Assembly: GCA_004352715.1 (NCBI GenBank)
Contig: SCFE01000089.1
Coordinates: 1,658,124 to 1,687,811, forward strand
Origin: Hofstenia miamia
Lineage: Eukaryota; Xenacoelomorpha; Acoela
Reading direction: 5' to 3'
DNA: 29,688 bases
Shown: positions 1 to 10,129 of the stretch, one piece after another
Layout of the letters: each line of letters begins with the position of its first letter
How positions within the stretch are numbered: position 1 is the first letter of the stretch
Made by a program: the position numbers and the translations under genes
Notes under the pieces: generated by a model
What the model was told of the DNA's origin: nothing
Databases searched by the model: none
The model's input: the letters and a program-made list of their open reading frames with translations, nothing else

Positions 1-1312
1 AAAACAAATATTAGTAGATATAATGAAGAACTGTCAAGGCAAGCAAATCACATTAAGAGCGAGAACAAAATATCTCTCTCAAAAACTGAATAGCTAGCAA
101 TTCTATATAGTAATATTAATAAGCGGTATTTGGAAAAAATGCTGTTTTATATTTGAAAATGTAATGTCAATATCGCCTACATTGTTCATTAGAAAATTAA
201 TGGAGTTAACAACAAATCACGCAAATGTAAAATAAACGAAAAGGATAAAAATGCACAAGAAAGCAGCATCATTTATAATTTTATGTATATTAATACATTA
301 AATTAATGAATTAAAGAATTACACTATTAATAAATTTGTAATGAATTATTTTAAAGAACAAAAGTTGCGATGACAATGATAATCGTTAATTGCTGTACTA
401 TTGATAAATTAACTGAAATTTGCATAAGCTCCAGCAAAAGCAACATTATTTTAATTTTGGCATTATTAGTTTTAGGTCCTAAGATTCAAATCATATGTGC
501 AATAATTAACTTGTACTGATTTTCTATATAATAAATAAAAATTCCAAGAAGCTCGAAAGTTAAGGCTTAATTGTGGTCTCAATGCGTATTAAAATAATTA
601 TCTAACAAATATTTTCTATTTTTATTAAAATTAGCAAATATATATTTTATAAATTACTATTAAAATAAGTAAACTATAATTTTATATAATATAATTGTTT
701 TTGTTTTGATGCTTTTGGCTGATAGTGACCATAACCGTTTTAAAAGCATTGCCTTTTTTAAGTGTGCTAAAACTATATATACATGTTGGTCAAAATAAAT
801 AGTGAACAGAAATATGAAATAGTTCAGGAAATATAATAATCGTTCGAGTACTCTTGCAAATATTATATCAAATTTATCCCGGCTGAACTTGAAAATTTGG
901 TCTCGGCCTTTACTGTTCTTTGATTTGCCTGGTTTTTGAACGAGGAATGGAACTAGTCCCACAGATTCTACTCACTTTTGGCCGTTTAAGTGAGACAAAA
1001 TTTAATTTTTTTTTAAATATTTAACTGAATTTAATTGAATTTACTATCTTCTTTGTAATTGATGAACATCAAATATACTGTAGCTTCAAATCTAACTCAA
1101 TAAATATTCAATTATTTAGACGACTCTATCTAGATCTTTCATCTTCTGTCAGGAGGGTAGAGGAAAGACACTCCACAAACATTTGAAGGAGAGTACATTG
1201 CACAACAACGTCAATTACTGGACAGGTGGTTGCAGCACTCCACAAACATAAGGAGAAGAATCAGAAGAAACATTCTCCCTTGCCAATTACCAGGCAAGGT
1301 GACTATTGTTAA
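1..1312. other. AT-rich sequence without a recognised gene
   Basis: No coding region here is convincing. The one open frame of about 100 codons (660-962, minus strand) has low-complexity, hydrophobic composition, matches nothing I recognise and has no neighbour supporting it. The last 170 bases are less AT-rich and contain a 14-base direct repeat (1169-1182 and 1236-1249, CACTCCACAAACAT) and a perfect 7-bp stem CCTTGCC/GGCAAGG with an 8-base loop near 1279-1300. This segment directly abuts an LTR that starts at 1313. It could be the 3' end of an older element or flanking host DNA; I cannot tell which. Confidence 0.5.
1169..1249. repeat. Short direct repeat pair upstream of the first LTR
   Basis: The 14-mer CACTCCACAAACAT occurs at 1169-1182 and 1236-1249, each followed by a similar AGGAGA-containing tail. 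The 67-base spacing suggests a decayed two-unit minisatellite. Function unknown. Confidence 0.5.
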
Positions 1313-2198
1313 TGTAGCATCATCCAAAACAAATCAAAAATAAGCTGCAAACGTTGAGCAGAGTGAGAATAAGATCGAAGAAACGATGATTAGAAATATT
1401 GTATTTAGATCAATTAGATTAATTTAGATTTATTTGTATTATGCAACCAAGAAATAACATGTGTCAAAAAAGAGAGATTAGTATTGGTCGATAAAAATAC
1501 TTTTGGCAAAACAAGGGGGCAAAATTGCTTCCATTATTTTTAGCCGCCATCTTGGCAGAAGAAAAGTTTAAATTTGAAATCGACAGGTACTTTTCTGGAA
1601 TTAATATAAATATGAACTANNNNATGATTAGAAATATTGTATTTAGATCAATTAGATTAATTTAGATTTATTTGTATTATGCAACCAAGAAATAACATGT
1701 GTCAAAAAAGAGAGATTAGTATTGGTCGATAAAAATACTTTTGGCAAAACAAGGGGGTGAAATTGCTTCCATTATTTTTAGCTGCCATCTTGACAGACGA
1801 AAAGTTCAAATTTGAATCGACAGGTACTTTTCTAGATTTGCTATAAATAGAAACTAAAACCTGTAAGCAATTGATAAAGAATTTTATTCAGAATTCTGAT
1901 TTTGTTCTACTATAACGGTTTGAATATTTAATATGATGTCGAGCTAATCGAGTGGTGTTTAGTAGTGGTCTGGATCCATCACAGAGAACGATTCAAGGGT
2001 CCCTGTGCCAGACTACGAAAGTGCACATAGGTTAGGTATAGGGGGTTTTCTCTCAATTAGTTGACTAGTGATCACTCACTACATGTACTAAAATCATTAA
2101 CTGCAAACAAACAGTTGGATGACGAAACTTAGGAAATATATTAATATTATTTTAGATCCAAATTAATGACTAATAAATGACCAATAAAGTGACTGTAC
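1313..2198 (+). mobile_element. LTR of Ty3/gypsy-like element, truncated in U5
   Basis: It begins with the family's 5' terminus TGTAGCATCATCC, as do LTRs at 8620 (minus), 20608 (minus) and 19099 (plus). A TATA box CTATAAATAG lies at 1842-1851, followed by the conserved GTGTTTAGTAGTGGTCTGGA block and an AATAAA poly(A) signal at 2183-2188. A four-N gap at 1620-1623 separates two roughly 95% similar copies of the U3 segment (1386-1619 and 1624-1857), so this may be two LTRs or two haplotypes joined. It stops at 2198, where another LTR begins. Comparison with the LTR at 4613-5385 shows that the missing part is the end of U5. Confidence 0.8.
1386..1857 (+). repeat. Duplicated LTR U3 segment around a 4-N gap
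   Basis: Bases 1386-1619 and 1624-1857 are a direct duplication of 234 bases at a constant offset of 238, with roughly a dozen mismatches by eye. Because they flank a gap of exactly four Ns, a scaffold join between two haplotypes or two LTR copies is as likely as a real tandem duplication. Confidence 0.7.
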
Positions 2199-2858
2199 TG
2201 TAGCATTACCCACATAAATCTCAAATAAGCTGCAAAACGTTGATAGAATGGATTAAGATCAAAGAAAAGATGATTAAAAATATTGTAATCAAATCAATTA
2301 GAATTATTTAAGATTTATTTGTATTATGCAACTAAGAAACAACATGTGTCAAAAAAGAGAGATTACTGTCTGTCAATAAAAAATACTTTTGACTAAATGA
2401 GGGGGCAAAGTCGCTTCCATTATTTTTAGCCGCCATCTTAGCAGAAGTTTGAAATTTGAATCGACAGGTACTTTTCTGGATTTACTATAAATAGATTAAA
2501 AACCTTGTAAGAGTTTGATAAAGAATTTTACTTGGAATTCTTATTTTGTTTCACTTTAACAGTTTGATTATTTAATACAATGTCGAGCTAATCAAGTGGT
2601 GTTTAGTAGTGGTCTGGATCTATCACAGAGAACGATTTAAGGTCCCTGTGCCAGACCACGAAAGTGCACATAAGTTAGGTGTAGGGGTTTTCTCTTGATT
2701 AGTCGACTAGCNNNNNNNNNNNNNNNNNNNNNNNNNNNNNNNNNNNNNNNNNNNNNNNNNNNNNNNNNNAATAGGTAAATCCCTACCAGCAGAAATACGA
2801 CTAGTGTTATGCAGTAACAAGAGATAAACAGTAATAATGCCTGGTAGAGGATGTTACA
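2199..2858 (+). mobile_element. 5' LTR of plus-strand retroelement copy
   Basis: It starts with TGTAGCATTACCC at 2199 and ends with GGTAGAGGATGTTACA at 2858, immediately before a primer-binding site. U3 and TATA box (CTATAAATAG, 2485-2494) match the upstream LTR. A 58-N gap (2712-2769) removes most of U5, so the apparent 660 bp is shorter than the roughly 1.15 kb inferred by joining this U3 with the LTR half at 4613-5385. It lies inside the preceding LTR, directly after GTAC, at a place where a sister LTR reads GTAC followed by TATTTAAT, so this is an LTR-in-LTR insertion. Confidence 0.8.
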
Positions 2859-2873
2859 TGGCAACTGTGACAG
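2859..2873 (+). promoter_or_regulatory. Primer-binding site of plus-strand copy
   Basis: TGGCAACTGTGACAG follows the LTR terminus TTACA directly, as expected for minus-strand DNA priming. The same site occurs at 5386-5400, and as variants TGGTGACTGTGACAG (13930-13916, minus) and TGGTGACCATGACAG (29337-29323, minus). I do not recognise the complementary tRNA. Confidence 0.7.
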
Positions 2874-3060
2874 CCAAGAACAGCAACTCTTAAGAAGAAA
2901 CATTCAGTGGAACTACCCGCATATGACGACAAGAGCTATAAGTAAAACTGAAAACAGCAACAGACAGTTACATGGAAAAGCAACTAGTTAATAGAGAGCA
3001 CTTTAACAGGATCCCTGAATCACGATCAGAAATGGAAGACCACTACAAACCAAAGAAAAA

Positions 3061-4090
3061 ATGACAAATGTAAGAAAGGTAGTGCAAAGAAAACTGCAAT
3101 CAAGGCAGTGACTCCTAGGGCAATACAATCATCATTATACTTCAGTGAAAACTCAGCCACTGACATGGAATTGCAATCCCTCAATTTGCCCCCAGAAATG
3201 AATCCCCCAGAGAGGAATCCACCAGACATAATCAATATGCTAAGGAAGAGCCAGGAAAACGAAGCACTCCTAAAACATGAAATAGAACAACTAACCAAAA
3301 AAGTCAAATAAATGGAATGACAAAACAAAACTATACTGGGCAAAATTAGAATAAATATGGAGATGAAGCTAGATGAACAAAGCCAACTATTCCAAAACGA
3401 GATCAAAACCCTCACCCACCAATTTTCAGAGTCCAATAAAAGGTTTTTAGAACAAAACCAACAATGGCAGGAAAGGAATCAAGAACTGGAAAAAACAAAC
3501 AGGCAACTAATTGAGGACAATGATCTACAAGCAGAAGAATTGGAGCTGCTGAAAGAAAAATTAAGACTAATACAGCTTGCAGAGGAAGAAAACAGGAGCA
3601 ACATGTGAACCCATGAAATAGAATTTCATTCCAGAAAAGAAAGCAAGCTGCAAGCACCACATATACCAGCTCACAAAGAGGTGACATATGAGGAATCTGA
3701 CGAGGACTCAGATGTAGAGAAACAAAAATTCATTAACAAAATCACAAAAGCAGTGACTACACAACTGCAAGAGGAAGATACTATAAAAAACCATAGGAAA
3801 CCCAAATATGAAGATTCAATTCTACCACAACTGACAACCAGCAATACGATACCTTGTAAGGCAACTCTACCCAAGTTTAATGGAAGGGTAGATGGTTATA
3901 ATCCAACATTCGCCAAATGGCTACAAATGTTTGAATTGACAATGGCGGAACGCAAGTGAGCCAACAGGCAGCAGCAGCAAGACTCCTGTTATATTTAACA
4001 GGGGCAGCCTCCCAACACTACTTGCTCCCAGACGCAGAAACGAAAAGAAATTACCAATTGTTGATCAGAGATTTCATAAATTACTATGAA
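3061..4090 (+). pseudogene. gag pseudogene, coiled-coil plus capsid-like region
   Basis: This is the gag region of the plus-strand retroelement copy. The N-terminal part is Lys/Ser-rich, then a long heptad-like Glu/Gln/Leu-rich segment (about 3200-3610) predicts a coiled coil. An acidic stretch (EESDEDSD, about 3690) is followed by a capsid-like region with PKFNGRVDGYNPTF and AAAARLL/GAASQHYLL, motifs also present at 27809-28300 and 12757-13113 on the minus strand. Stops lie at 3309-3311, shortly after it, and at 3606-3608, and frameshifts occur near 3080 and 3957. At about 4090 gag runs in frame into pol sequence, so its zinc knuckle and the protease have been deleted. Assignment as gag rests on position after PBS and leader and on order relative to RT; similarity to known gags was not tested. 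Confidence 0.75.
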
Positions 4091-4615
4091 AAAGCAGAAG
4101 AGGAAGACACATACAGAACACCTGAAATAAATAATGAAGACTACCCACATCTAGAGGGACGGGAAATCACACAACTAAGGAAATTGCTAGAAAAACATAA
4201 ATGTATATTCAACTACAGAGAGATAAGCATGGGACAGGCATAGGGCGAGAAACATAGAATAGTCACAACAACAGACAAACCGATCAAGCTACCAGTCAGA
4301 AGGGTACCTGAACAGATGAAAGACGAATATAATCGCATACTGGAAGAACTAATTGACAACAAAATTATCCACCCAAGTAAGAGCCCATATGCAGTACCAA
4401 CCATATTCGTGAAGCAGGGAGATAAGTATCACTTATGCATAGATTTTCACAAATTGAATGAAGTAACAAAAAAGGATTCATATCCTCTTCCATGGATAGA
4501 GGACATGCTCTATGAAGCCAGTAAGCATAAATACTTTACAACACTAGACCTATGCAAAGCCTACTGGCAAGTAAAGATAGAAGACTATGACATTGAGAAG
4601 ACAGCATTCATTATT
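4091..4615 (+). pseudogene. Truncated Ty3/gypsy reverse transcriptase
   Basis: This is the N-terminal half of a Ty3/gypsy reverse transcriptase. Visible are EQMKDEYNRILEELI, the primer-grip-side motif LCIDFHKLNE and motif A FTTLDLCKAYWQ with its catalytic Asp. The frame is continuous with gag from 3956 except for one TAG at 4241-4243. The catalytic YIDD motif, thumb, RNase H and integrase are absent. At about 4613 the coding sequence jumps into the middle of an LTR, so the rest of the element was lost in one deletion. The related minus-strand copy (25740-26135) has the YIDD half but has lost the LCIDF segment, so the two copies are complementary fragments of one family. Confidence 0.85.
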
Positions 4616-5385
4616 TAGTACAATGTCAAACTAAATGAGTGGTGTTTAGTAGTGATCTGGATCCATCACAAGATTGATTCTAGGGTCTTTGTGCCAGATC
4701 ACAAAAGTGCACTTAGGTTAGGTATAGGGTTTTTTCTCTCATTTAGTTGACTATTGATCATTTAGTACATGTATTAAAAATAAATAGATTTAAAATATGG
4801 TTGGATGACCAAAGCCTAGGTATTATATTTATACTATTTCAGATCCAAATTAGTGACTATAAAGTGACCAATAAAGTGACCAAGCATGTACTATTTAATA
4901 AATGTAGGTTAGGAAGCTGCTAGATATTAAACTAGTTATTAAATCCAATATATTTAAGTAATGGCTACATGTAATATTAATTTAGTTAGTGACAAGTCTG
5001 GTTGCACGTTCATGAAATGCTTTTGAAAAACAGAGCTTAAGTTGAATTGTGTTTTGTCTTGAGTATACACTGAGCTAGGATAGGGTACACATACGTTACA
5101 ATGCTGAGCTGAGATGTGGAACTCAACCAAGTGGATCATTGATGAACTGGTGAAACTAGAGGTTGAGATCAGCTTCAGGCAGATGCCCACTATCAATCTT
5201 TGGAGAGATTGCTATATGGCTTTGTCACCTAAATATTGAAGAGTTAAATCTAGTTACATTAGGCTAACAGAAATACACAAAAGCTAAATAGTATCTAGTT
5301 AGTAAATCGCTACCTGCAAAGATATGACCAATGTTATAAAGTAACAAAGGATAAACAGTAATACTGCTTGGTAGAGGATGTTACA
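4613..5385 (+). mobile_element. LTR half (R-U5), 5'-truncated, shared by two tandem copies
   Basis: It begins within R (TTTAGTACAATGTC, aligned to position about 2574 of the upstream LTR) and ends in GGTAGAGGATGTTACA at 5385. AATAAA lies at 4870-4875 in the conserved ACCAATAAAGTGACC context. Internal retroelement sequence lies on both sides: truncated RT before it, PBS and gag after it. This is the arrangement LTR-internal-LTR-internal left by unequal recombination or tandem insertion. The U5 end aligns along its length with the minus-strand LTR at 7348-7969. Confidence 0.8.
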
Positions 5386-5400
5386 TGGCAACTGTGACAG
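5386..5400 (+). promoter_or_regulatory. Primer-binding site, second plus-strand copy
   Basis: TGGCAACTGTGACAG abuts the LTR terminus TTACA and is identical to the site at 2859-2873. The leader after it (to about 5690) aligns with 2874-3060, including CATTCAGTGGAAC. Confidence 0.7.
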
Positions 5401-5691
5401 CCAAGAACAACAACATATGGAAAAGAACATCTTTTACTTACCTGAGTTAAGATAGGTGTTTCTTCTCAGAACACAAGGAATTCTTTTTCTTTGATTAAAA
5501 GAAACATTCAGTGGAACAATCCACATACTGTGACTAGATATATAAGTGAGAGTGGAAGTTAAGTAACAGGACAACTACATGAAAAATAAACTAGTCAACA
5601 AAGAGAGATTGCCTAAACCCAAGCAAGTGCACTCTAACAAGATCCCAGAATAGTGATCAAGAAGGGGTACCACTACAAACCAGAGAAAAAT

Positions 5692-6043
5692 ATGACAAAA
5701 GGAAAAAAAGGCAGCTCAAAGAAAACAGCACCCAGGGTAGTAACCCCTAGAGCAACATGATCATTACCATATTCTGGAACTACAGTCCCTACATTCACCC
5801 CCAGAGATGAGCCCCCAAGAGATAATCAACATGTTAAGAAGAAGCCAAGAAAATGAAGCACTCTTGAAGAACAAAATCAAGCAATTAACAGACATATTCA
5901 AGCAGATGGAATGACAAATCAAAATCATCTTGAGTGAAATCAAGTTAAATATGGAAATGCAACAAGATGAGCAAAGCAAACTATTCCAAAATGAGATTAA
6001 AATCCTCACACATGAATTATCTGAGTCCAATAAAAGATTCTTA
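5692..6043 (+). pseudogene. gag N-terminal fragment, second plus-strand copy
   Basis: The Lys-rich start and the coiled-coil region align with 3061-3450 (for example INMLRRSQENEALL and SKLFQNEIKILTHEL). Premature stops occur near 5758 and in the coiled coil, where the same in-frame TGA after the codons for Met-Glu is seen in both plus copies, suggesting the copies share an already broken ancestor. The fragment ends abruptly at 6043, where sequence of the third ORF in opposite orientation begins. Confidence 0.75.
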
Positions 6044-7347
6044 CACTTTTTTTAAACTGCAAGTGTTTGCCACATCCTTATAGAAGAAACTGATGTTGTC
6101 CCTTACTTCTTGTTCATTTATTTTGTTTGGATCATTTTTGTTGATTTGCATCATCATTACAATTTGGACTCTTTTGGTCACGTCATAGTAATGGTACTTT
6201 CTCTCCCAGATGTCTGTCCATACAATAACATTCACCCTGGAGAATAGCATTATTGCTTTTGGAGTGCTGCTCTCTATTTCTTTTCTCAAATCTTGTAGTT
6301 GTATGTTGATAGGTTTCCCTTGTGTATACAACTGGTATGGCGTTATTGTTCCTTCAATGTATACCCTCTCTTTATTATCATTTTTAGCATTATGTCTTTC
6401 AATCTTTTATAGTTGTCGTGTTCTATTATAGCTTTTGCCTTCTTTTCTGTGTTTACATATGACTTGAATTCATGCAAGAAGGTTTTCACGACTTTAACTT
6501 CTTTTGGCAGTCTCCAGCATGAGAGGACCATTGGTATCTCAATTGTTTCCAGCAGTGTGCAGATTAAAATTTTCATTTCAATTCTTCTTTCTATGTGTGG
6601 GTATGAGCCTTCTGTAGTCGGCGCTGTTGCTAGGCCTATTGTTGCAGGGTAACTCATTTTTGCTTCTGAGATGGCGTTCCAGAATGCCTGTGTGAGTCCC
6701 CTTCTACTTAATTTTAATCATATTTCTTCTTTGATGTCTATTCTTGCTGTTATGCATTCAATGTCCACTGCCAATTGGTTGTATGGTTTCAATAATTCTT
6801 CCAGTTCTGTCCTCATGAATGCTTCTGGGAACATTAACTTCATCGTCACCACCATTTGTTGTTCTCTGATGTTTTCGAAATTCCTTTCTTTAATTTCTCT
6901 GATTTCCCGAGTTACTTTTATTTCAACTAAGAACCATTCATCATCAGTATCAATCCATTTGTTTATTCTTGCTGGGCTTGCTTCTCCCCACTTTTCTATA
7001 TCTATTCTGTCAATTGTTTGTTGTGTTTTGGGAGACAACAATAACTGTGAGGATGTTAACAACTCCTCTTCTGCCATAATCTCCATCTGTGTTTTTGTGA
7101 CCAAACTTCTACTGGTTCCATTATTCCTCCTTTTTTCATCATTTCTGCACTCCATATTATTTTTGTAAATGTGAATCATTGGCTGTCTTGTTCATATCTC
7201 TCCATTTTGTTTTCAAGGGTTTTCTGCATGTTTTTCAGTACTGCTGTCTTTCTACTTCTTCTGTGCTCACCAGTTTCTGTTTAATTATTTTCCTTGTAGT
7301 TACCCATGGTTGATTTTCCATTTGCCTCAGCCATGTCTCTGAAGTTG
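6044..7347 (-). pseudogene. Third-ORF protein of the retroelement, C-terminal part, copy 1
   Basis: This is a conserved protein of unknown function from the third ORF of the LTR element. The part runs from a segment matching LRQVETEPWTT of the second copy (at 7347) to SFFYKD near 6075. It shares long similarity with the copy at 20604-21490, for example QGKPI..QL..LR.EI, TPKAIMLFS, YDVTKRV and NKNDP. Lys/Glu-rich and hydrophilic; I see no signal peptide or membrane span. At least three stops or frameshifts break it (near 7240, 6715, 6340). It is the downstream half of a copy split by a solo LTR; the upstream half is at 8621-9095. The last roughly 120 residues of the protein are missing because of the junction with inverted gag at 6043. 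Confidence 0.7.
7344..7347. repeat. Target-site duplication GTTG, left of solo LTR
   Basis: GTTG at 7344-7347 pairs with GTTG at 8621-8624 around the solo LTR. Four-base duplications fit Ty3/gypsy-type integrases, which give 4-6 bp. Confidence 0.8.
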
Positions 7348-8620
7348 TGTAACATCCTCCACCTAGCTTATTACGCCGTGTCTAATTACTGTTAAGGAAT
7401 GCTTGGTAAACTGTGGGTGAGGTGTTACCCATTTATTGAACCATCAGACTTTTCTCTCTTCTTAACTAGTTATGTTAATTAAGTAATCGAGTATTAACTA
7501 TCACTGTTTAGGTGACGAAGTGGTCAGATGTTTCCTCTTCAGTTCTTCTGTGGGCCACTGCCCAAAGCCGATCTCCACAACACAGCTCCTCCTCTTCTAC
7601 AATGATGGTTGAGTCCACAACACCACCTCAGCTCAACTGGAATTAATTATGTGTACCTTACGTTAGCTCAGTGTGTGCACTCAAGTAAAGTTGTAACTGA
7701 CTTAAACTCAGAGTTGTAAAGTGTTTGTTGTTTTTATTTAATAAAGCAACCAGGCATTGACACTAACTGCATGTAATAAAATATTTAGAATAGCCATTAC
7801 CGTAAAACTATCAGCTTAATTATTCAGATAACAAGATTGCAGTTTCCTACACCTACATTAAATAGTATTACATGTGAGGTCATTTATTAAGTCAGTTATA
7901 GTCGAGTCTCCTACATTTAAGAATATATAAATATCCCTAAGTGTCGACTATCCAGTCGTTTCAGGCATTNNNNNNNNNNNNNNNNNNNNNNNNNNNNNNN
8001 NNNNNNNNNNNNNNNNNNNNNNNNNNNNNNNNNNNNNNNNNNNNNNNNNNNNNNNNNNNNNNNNNNNNNNNNNNNNNNNNNNNNNNNNNNNNNNNNNNNN
8101 NNNNNNNNNNNNNNNNNNNNNNNNNNNNNNNNNNNNNNNNNNNNNNNNNNNNNNNNNNNNNNNNNNNNNNNNNNNNNNNNNNNNNNNNNNNNNNNNNNNN
8201 NNNNNNNNNNNNNNNNNNNNNNNNNNNNNNNNNNNNNNNNNNNNNNNNNNNNNNNNNNNNNNNNNNNNNNNNNNNNNNNNNNNNNNNNNNNNNNNNNNNN
8301 NNNNNNNNNNNNNNNNNNNNNNNNNNNNNNNNNNNNNNNNNNNNNNNNNNNNNNNNNNNNNNNNNNNNNNNNNNNNNGATTTTAAAATTCAAATGATTCG
8401 TCTGCCAATATGGCTGTTCATACGTAAGCATTAGTTTGCTCAATTTAATTTGTCAATTATTTCTTGATCAGCTAACAAGTTTCTTATTTTGACCAATATT
8501 AAATCTTAGTTGCATTTTACAAAAATAACTAAAGTTCATTAACTAAATTTTTACAATTAATTTCAATTAATAATCATTCGATGTTATTCAGCTTTAGTTG
8601 CCTTTTTGGATGATGCTACA
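7348..8620 (-). mobile_element. Solo LTR inserted in the third ORF, with 4-bp target duplication
   Basis: On the minus strand this begins TGTAGCATCATCC at 8620 and ends GGTGGAGGATGTTACA at 7348. It is flanked on both sides by GTTG (plus strand, 7344-7347 and 8621-8624). The 5' end (8390-8620) matches U3 at 19099-19311 and the 3' part (7348-7969) matches R-U5 at 4800-5385. A 408-N gap (7970-8377) hides the TATA region. The reading frame of the third ORF resumes on the other side, so this is a clean insertion followed by LTR-LTR recombination. Its 1273 bp, gap included, gives the best estimate of full LTR length. Confidence 0.88.
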
Positions 8621-8624
8621 GTTG
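8621..8624. repeat. Target-site duplication GTTG, right of solo LTR
   Basis: Partner of 7344-7347. On the minus strand the target reads CAAC immediately before TGTAGC. Confidence 0.8.
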
Positions 8625-9095
8625 CTCCCCATATATACTTCTTCATTGGTTCTTCAAATATTGTGATTTCACTTGGACATATCTCTGTTTTGTTTGCCAT
8701 ATCTACTACTGACATTTTCCCCATCAGCTCTCATTCATTATCATGCAGCTAATTACTTTCTCCATTGTCTGTATTGGTTTTTCCTTTTTGTTTGGTGATT
8801 GCATCCTTTCAACATGGCCTTTTAGCAATCAATTCTTTGTTTGTGTGTTGATTGGAGCTTACACTATTTCAAATCTTCTGGCCTTTGCTAGTTTGTTTCT
8901 GATGTGCTGTGAAATTGGAAGTTTTAATTCTGTGTCTTCAGTTGTGAATATTGCTAATATCCATGCTGTTGTTCTGTAATGGATTTCTGGCGCATTTTTC
9001 TCAGAAATATAAGTGTTTTTAAATTCAGTATCAAATTCCATTCCTTTAATAATATCACTGTTATCAGTATTTCCAAAACAAATCAGTGGTGTCAA
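8621..9095 (-). pseudogene. Third-ORF protein of the retroelement, upstream part, copy 1
   Basis: This is the upstream half of the third-ORF copy interrupted by the solo LTR. It matches 21480-21870: KNAPEI...TAWIL.IFTT, LPIS, KLAKA, NTQTKN.LLKGHVE, then DMANKTEI and EEPMKKYIWG up to the LTR insertion point. The first roughly 45 bases (9050-9095) have no counterpart in the second copy and may belong to the neighbouring Polinton sequence. There is a stop near 8859 and a frameshift before 8720. Function unknown; see the copy at 20604-22891. Confidence 0.7.
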
Positions 9096-9099
9096 AATA

Positions 9100-9831
9100 T
9101 ATATTATTTAAGGAAACAAATTTTTCTTCTATTACTAAATTGTGTACAGACAATTCACCAAATTTACTAATCTTTTGATTTTTCACAAACTACTGCAAAT
9201 CTTATTGTTTTTGGAGGCTAAGCTTCTCTTGTAAGCTAAATAAAGTCCAGTTGCTAGATAAAATCTCACCAGTTCTAAAACATATTTACCTCTAAAATGT
9301 ATGAAGTATTAATTATTGTATAGTATATATCATTTTTTAAATGTAGCATATTATAGTGATTTTTTGATAAGATGCAAATTCCTGAAATTGAAATCCATCT
9401 ATGAGCATCTCTAACATAAATATAACCATTTTCTATTAAAATTTTGTCAAAACCTTTATCACCATAGGTAGGAAAATCTAAAGCTTGCTCATGGCTTTCA
9501 GTTTAAAAAATAGATTTTTATAAGCAGCTCCAGTAGTTTCCAAAGTTTCTATCAAACCAAATAGCCAAATTTTTTCAGAGAATTGCAATATTGCATGAGC
9601 CTTTGTAAAACCACATTAATAATTTTTAGCAAATGTTTTTCCACCTTCAGTTCTTTAAAATAATTGAATATTTTTTTGGTAATTGTCTTGTAACTTTGAA
9701 TAGAAATTATGCATAGACTCAACACTACATAATTGAGCATTGAATTGTTTAATAATTTGCAAAATCTTGTTTTCATTGTTTGCAAGATTTTTTTCAACAT
9801 AATCTTCCATTTGTTGTTTGTTAATAGTATC
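9100..9831 (-). pseudogene. Unassigned Polinton-associated ORF remnant
   Basis: A reading frame with several stops runs from the gap edge at 9831 toward 9100. Short protein-like blocks are visible (QQMEDYVEKNLAN, ETLETTGAAYKNL, KGFDKILIENGYIYV, RDAHRWISI), separated by frameshifts. It lies on the same strand as, and downstream of, the protease, where a capsid-related gene would be plausible in this element class. I do not recognise the family. The 5' part is lost in the gap at 9832-10047. Confidence 0.45.
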
Positions 9832-10129
9832 NNNNNNNNNNNNNNNNNNNNNNNNNNNNNNNNNNNNNNNNNNNNNNNNNNNNNNNNNNNNNNNNNNNNN
9901 NNNNNNNNNNNNNNNNNNNNNNNNNNNNNNNNNNNNNNNNNNNNNNNNNNNNNNNNNNNNNNNNNNNNNNNNNNNNNNNNNNNNNNNNNNNNNNNNNNNN
10001 NNNNNNNNNNNNNNNNNNNNNNNNNNNNNNNNNNNNNNNNNNNNNNNGTATTTTATGAGTTTAACATCTGTTTCTATGTTATTATTGTAACCCTCTTGAT
10101 AATAATGAGTAGCTTCAGGTATTCAACTA

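Noticed and set aside
660-962. 100-codon minus-strand ORF
   Set aside because: Low-complexity hydrophobic/Lys composition in AT-rich DNA, no recognisable motif, no neighbouring support.
3026-3436. Minus-strand hydrophobic ORF opposite gag
   Set aside because: Antisense shadow of the coiled-coil gag; Glu/Lys/Gln codons read backwards give Phe/Leu/Ser/Cys-rich sequence.
6671-7168. 165-codon hydrophobic plus-strand ORF that could suggest a membrane protein
   Set aside because: It is the antisense of the third-ORF protein, whose minus-strand reading is conserved in a second copy.
9552-9800. 82-codon minus-strand ORF as an independent gene
   Set aside because: It lies in a different frame over a region where a better, though broken, protein-like reading runs from the gap edge; probably a frame shadow.
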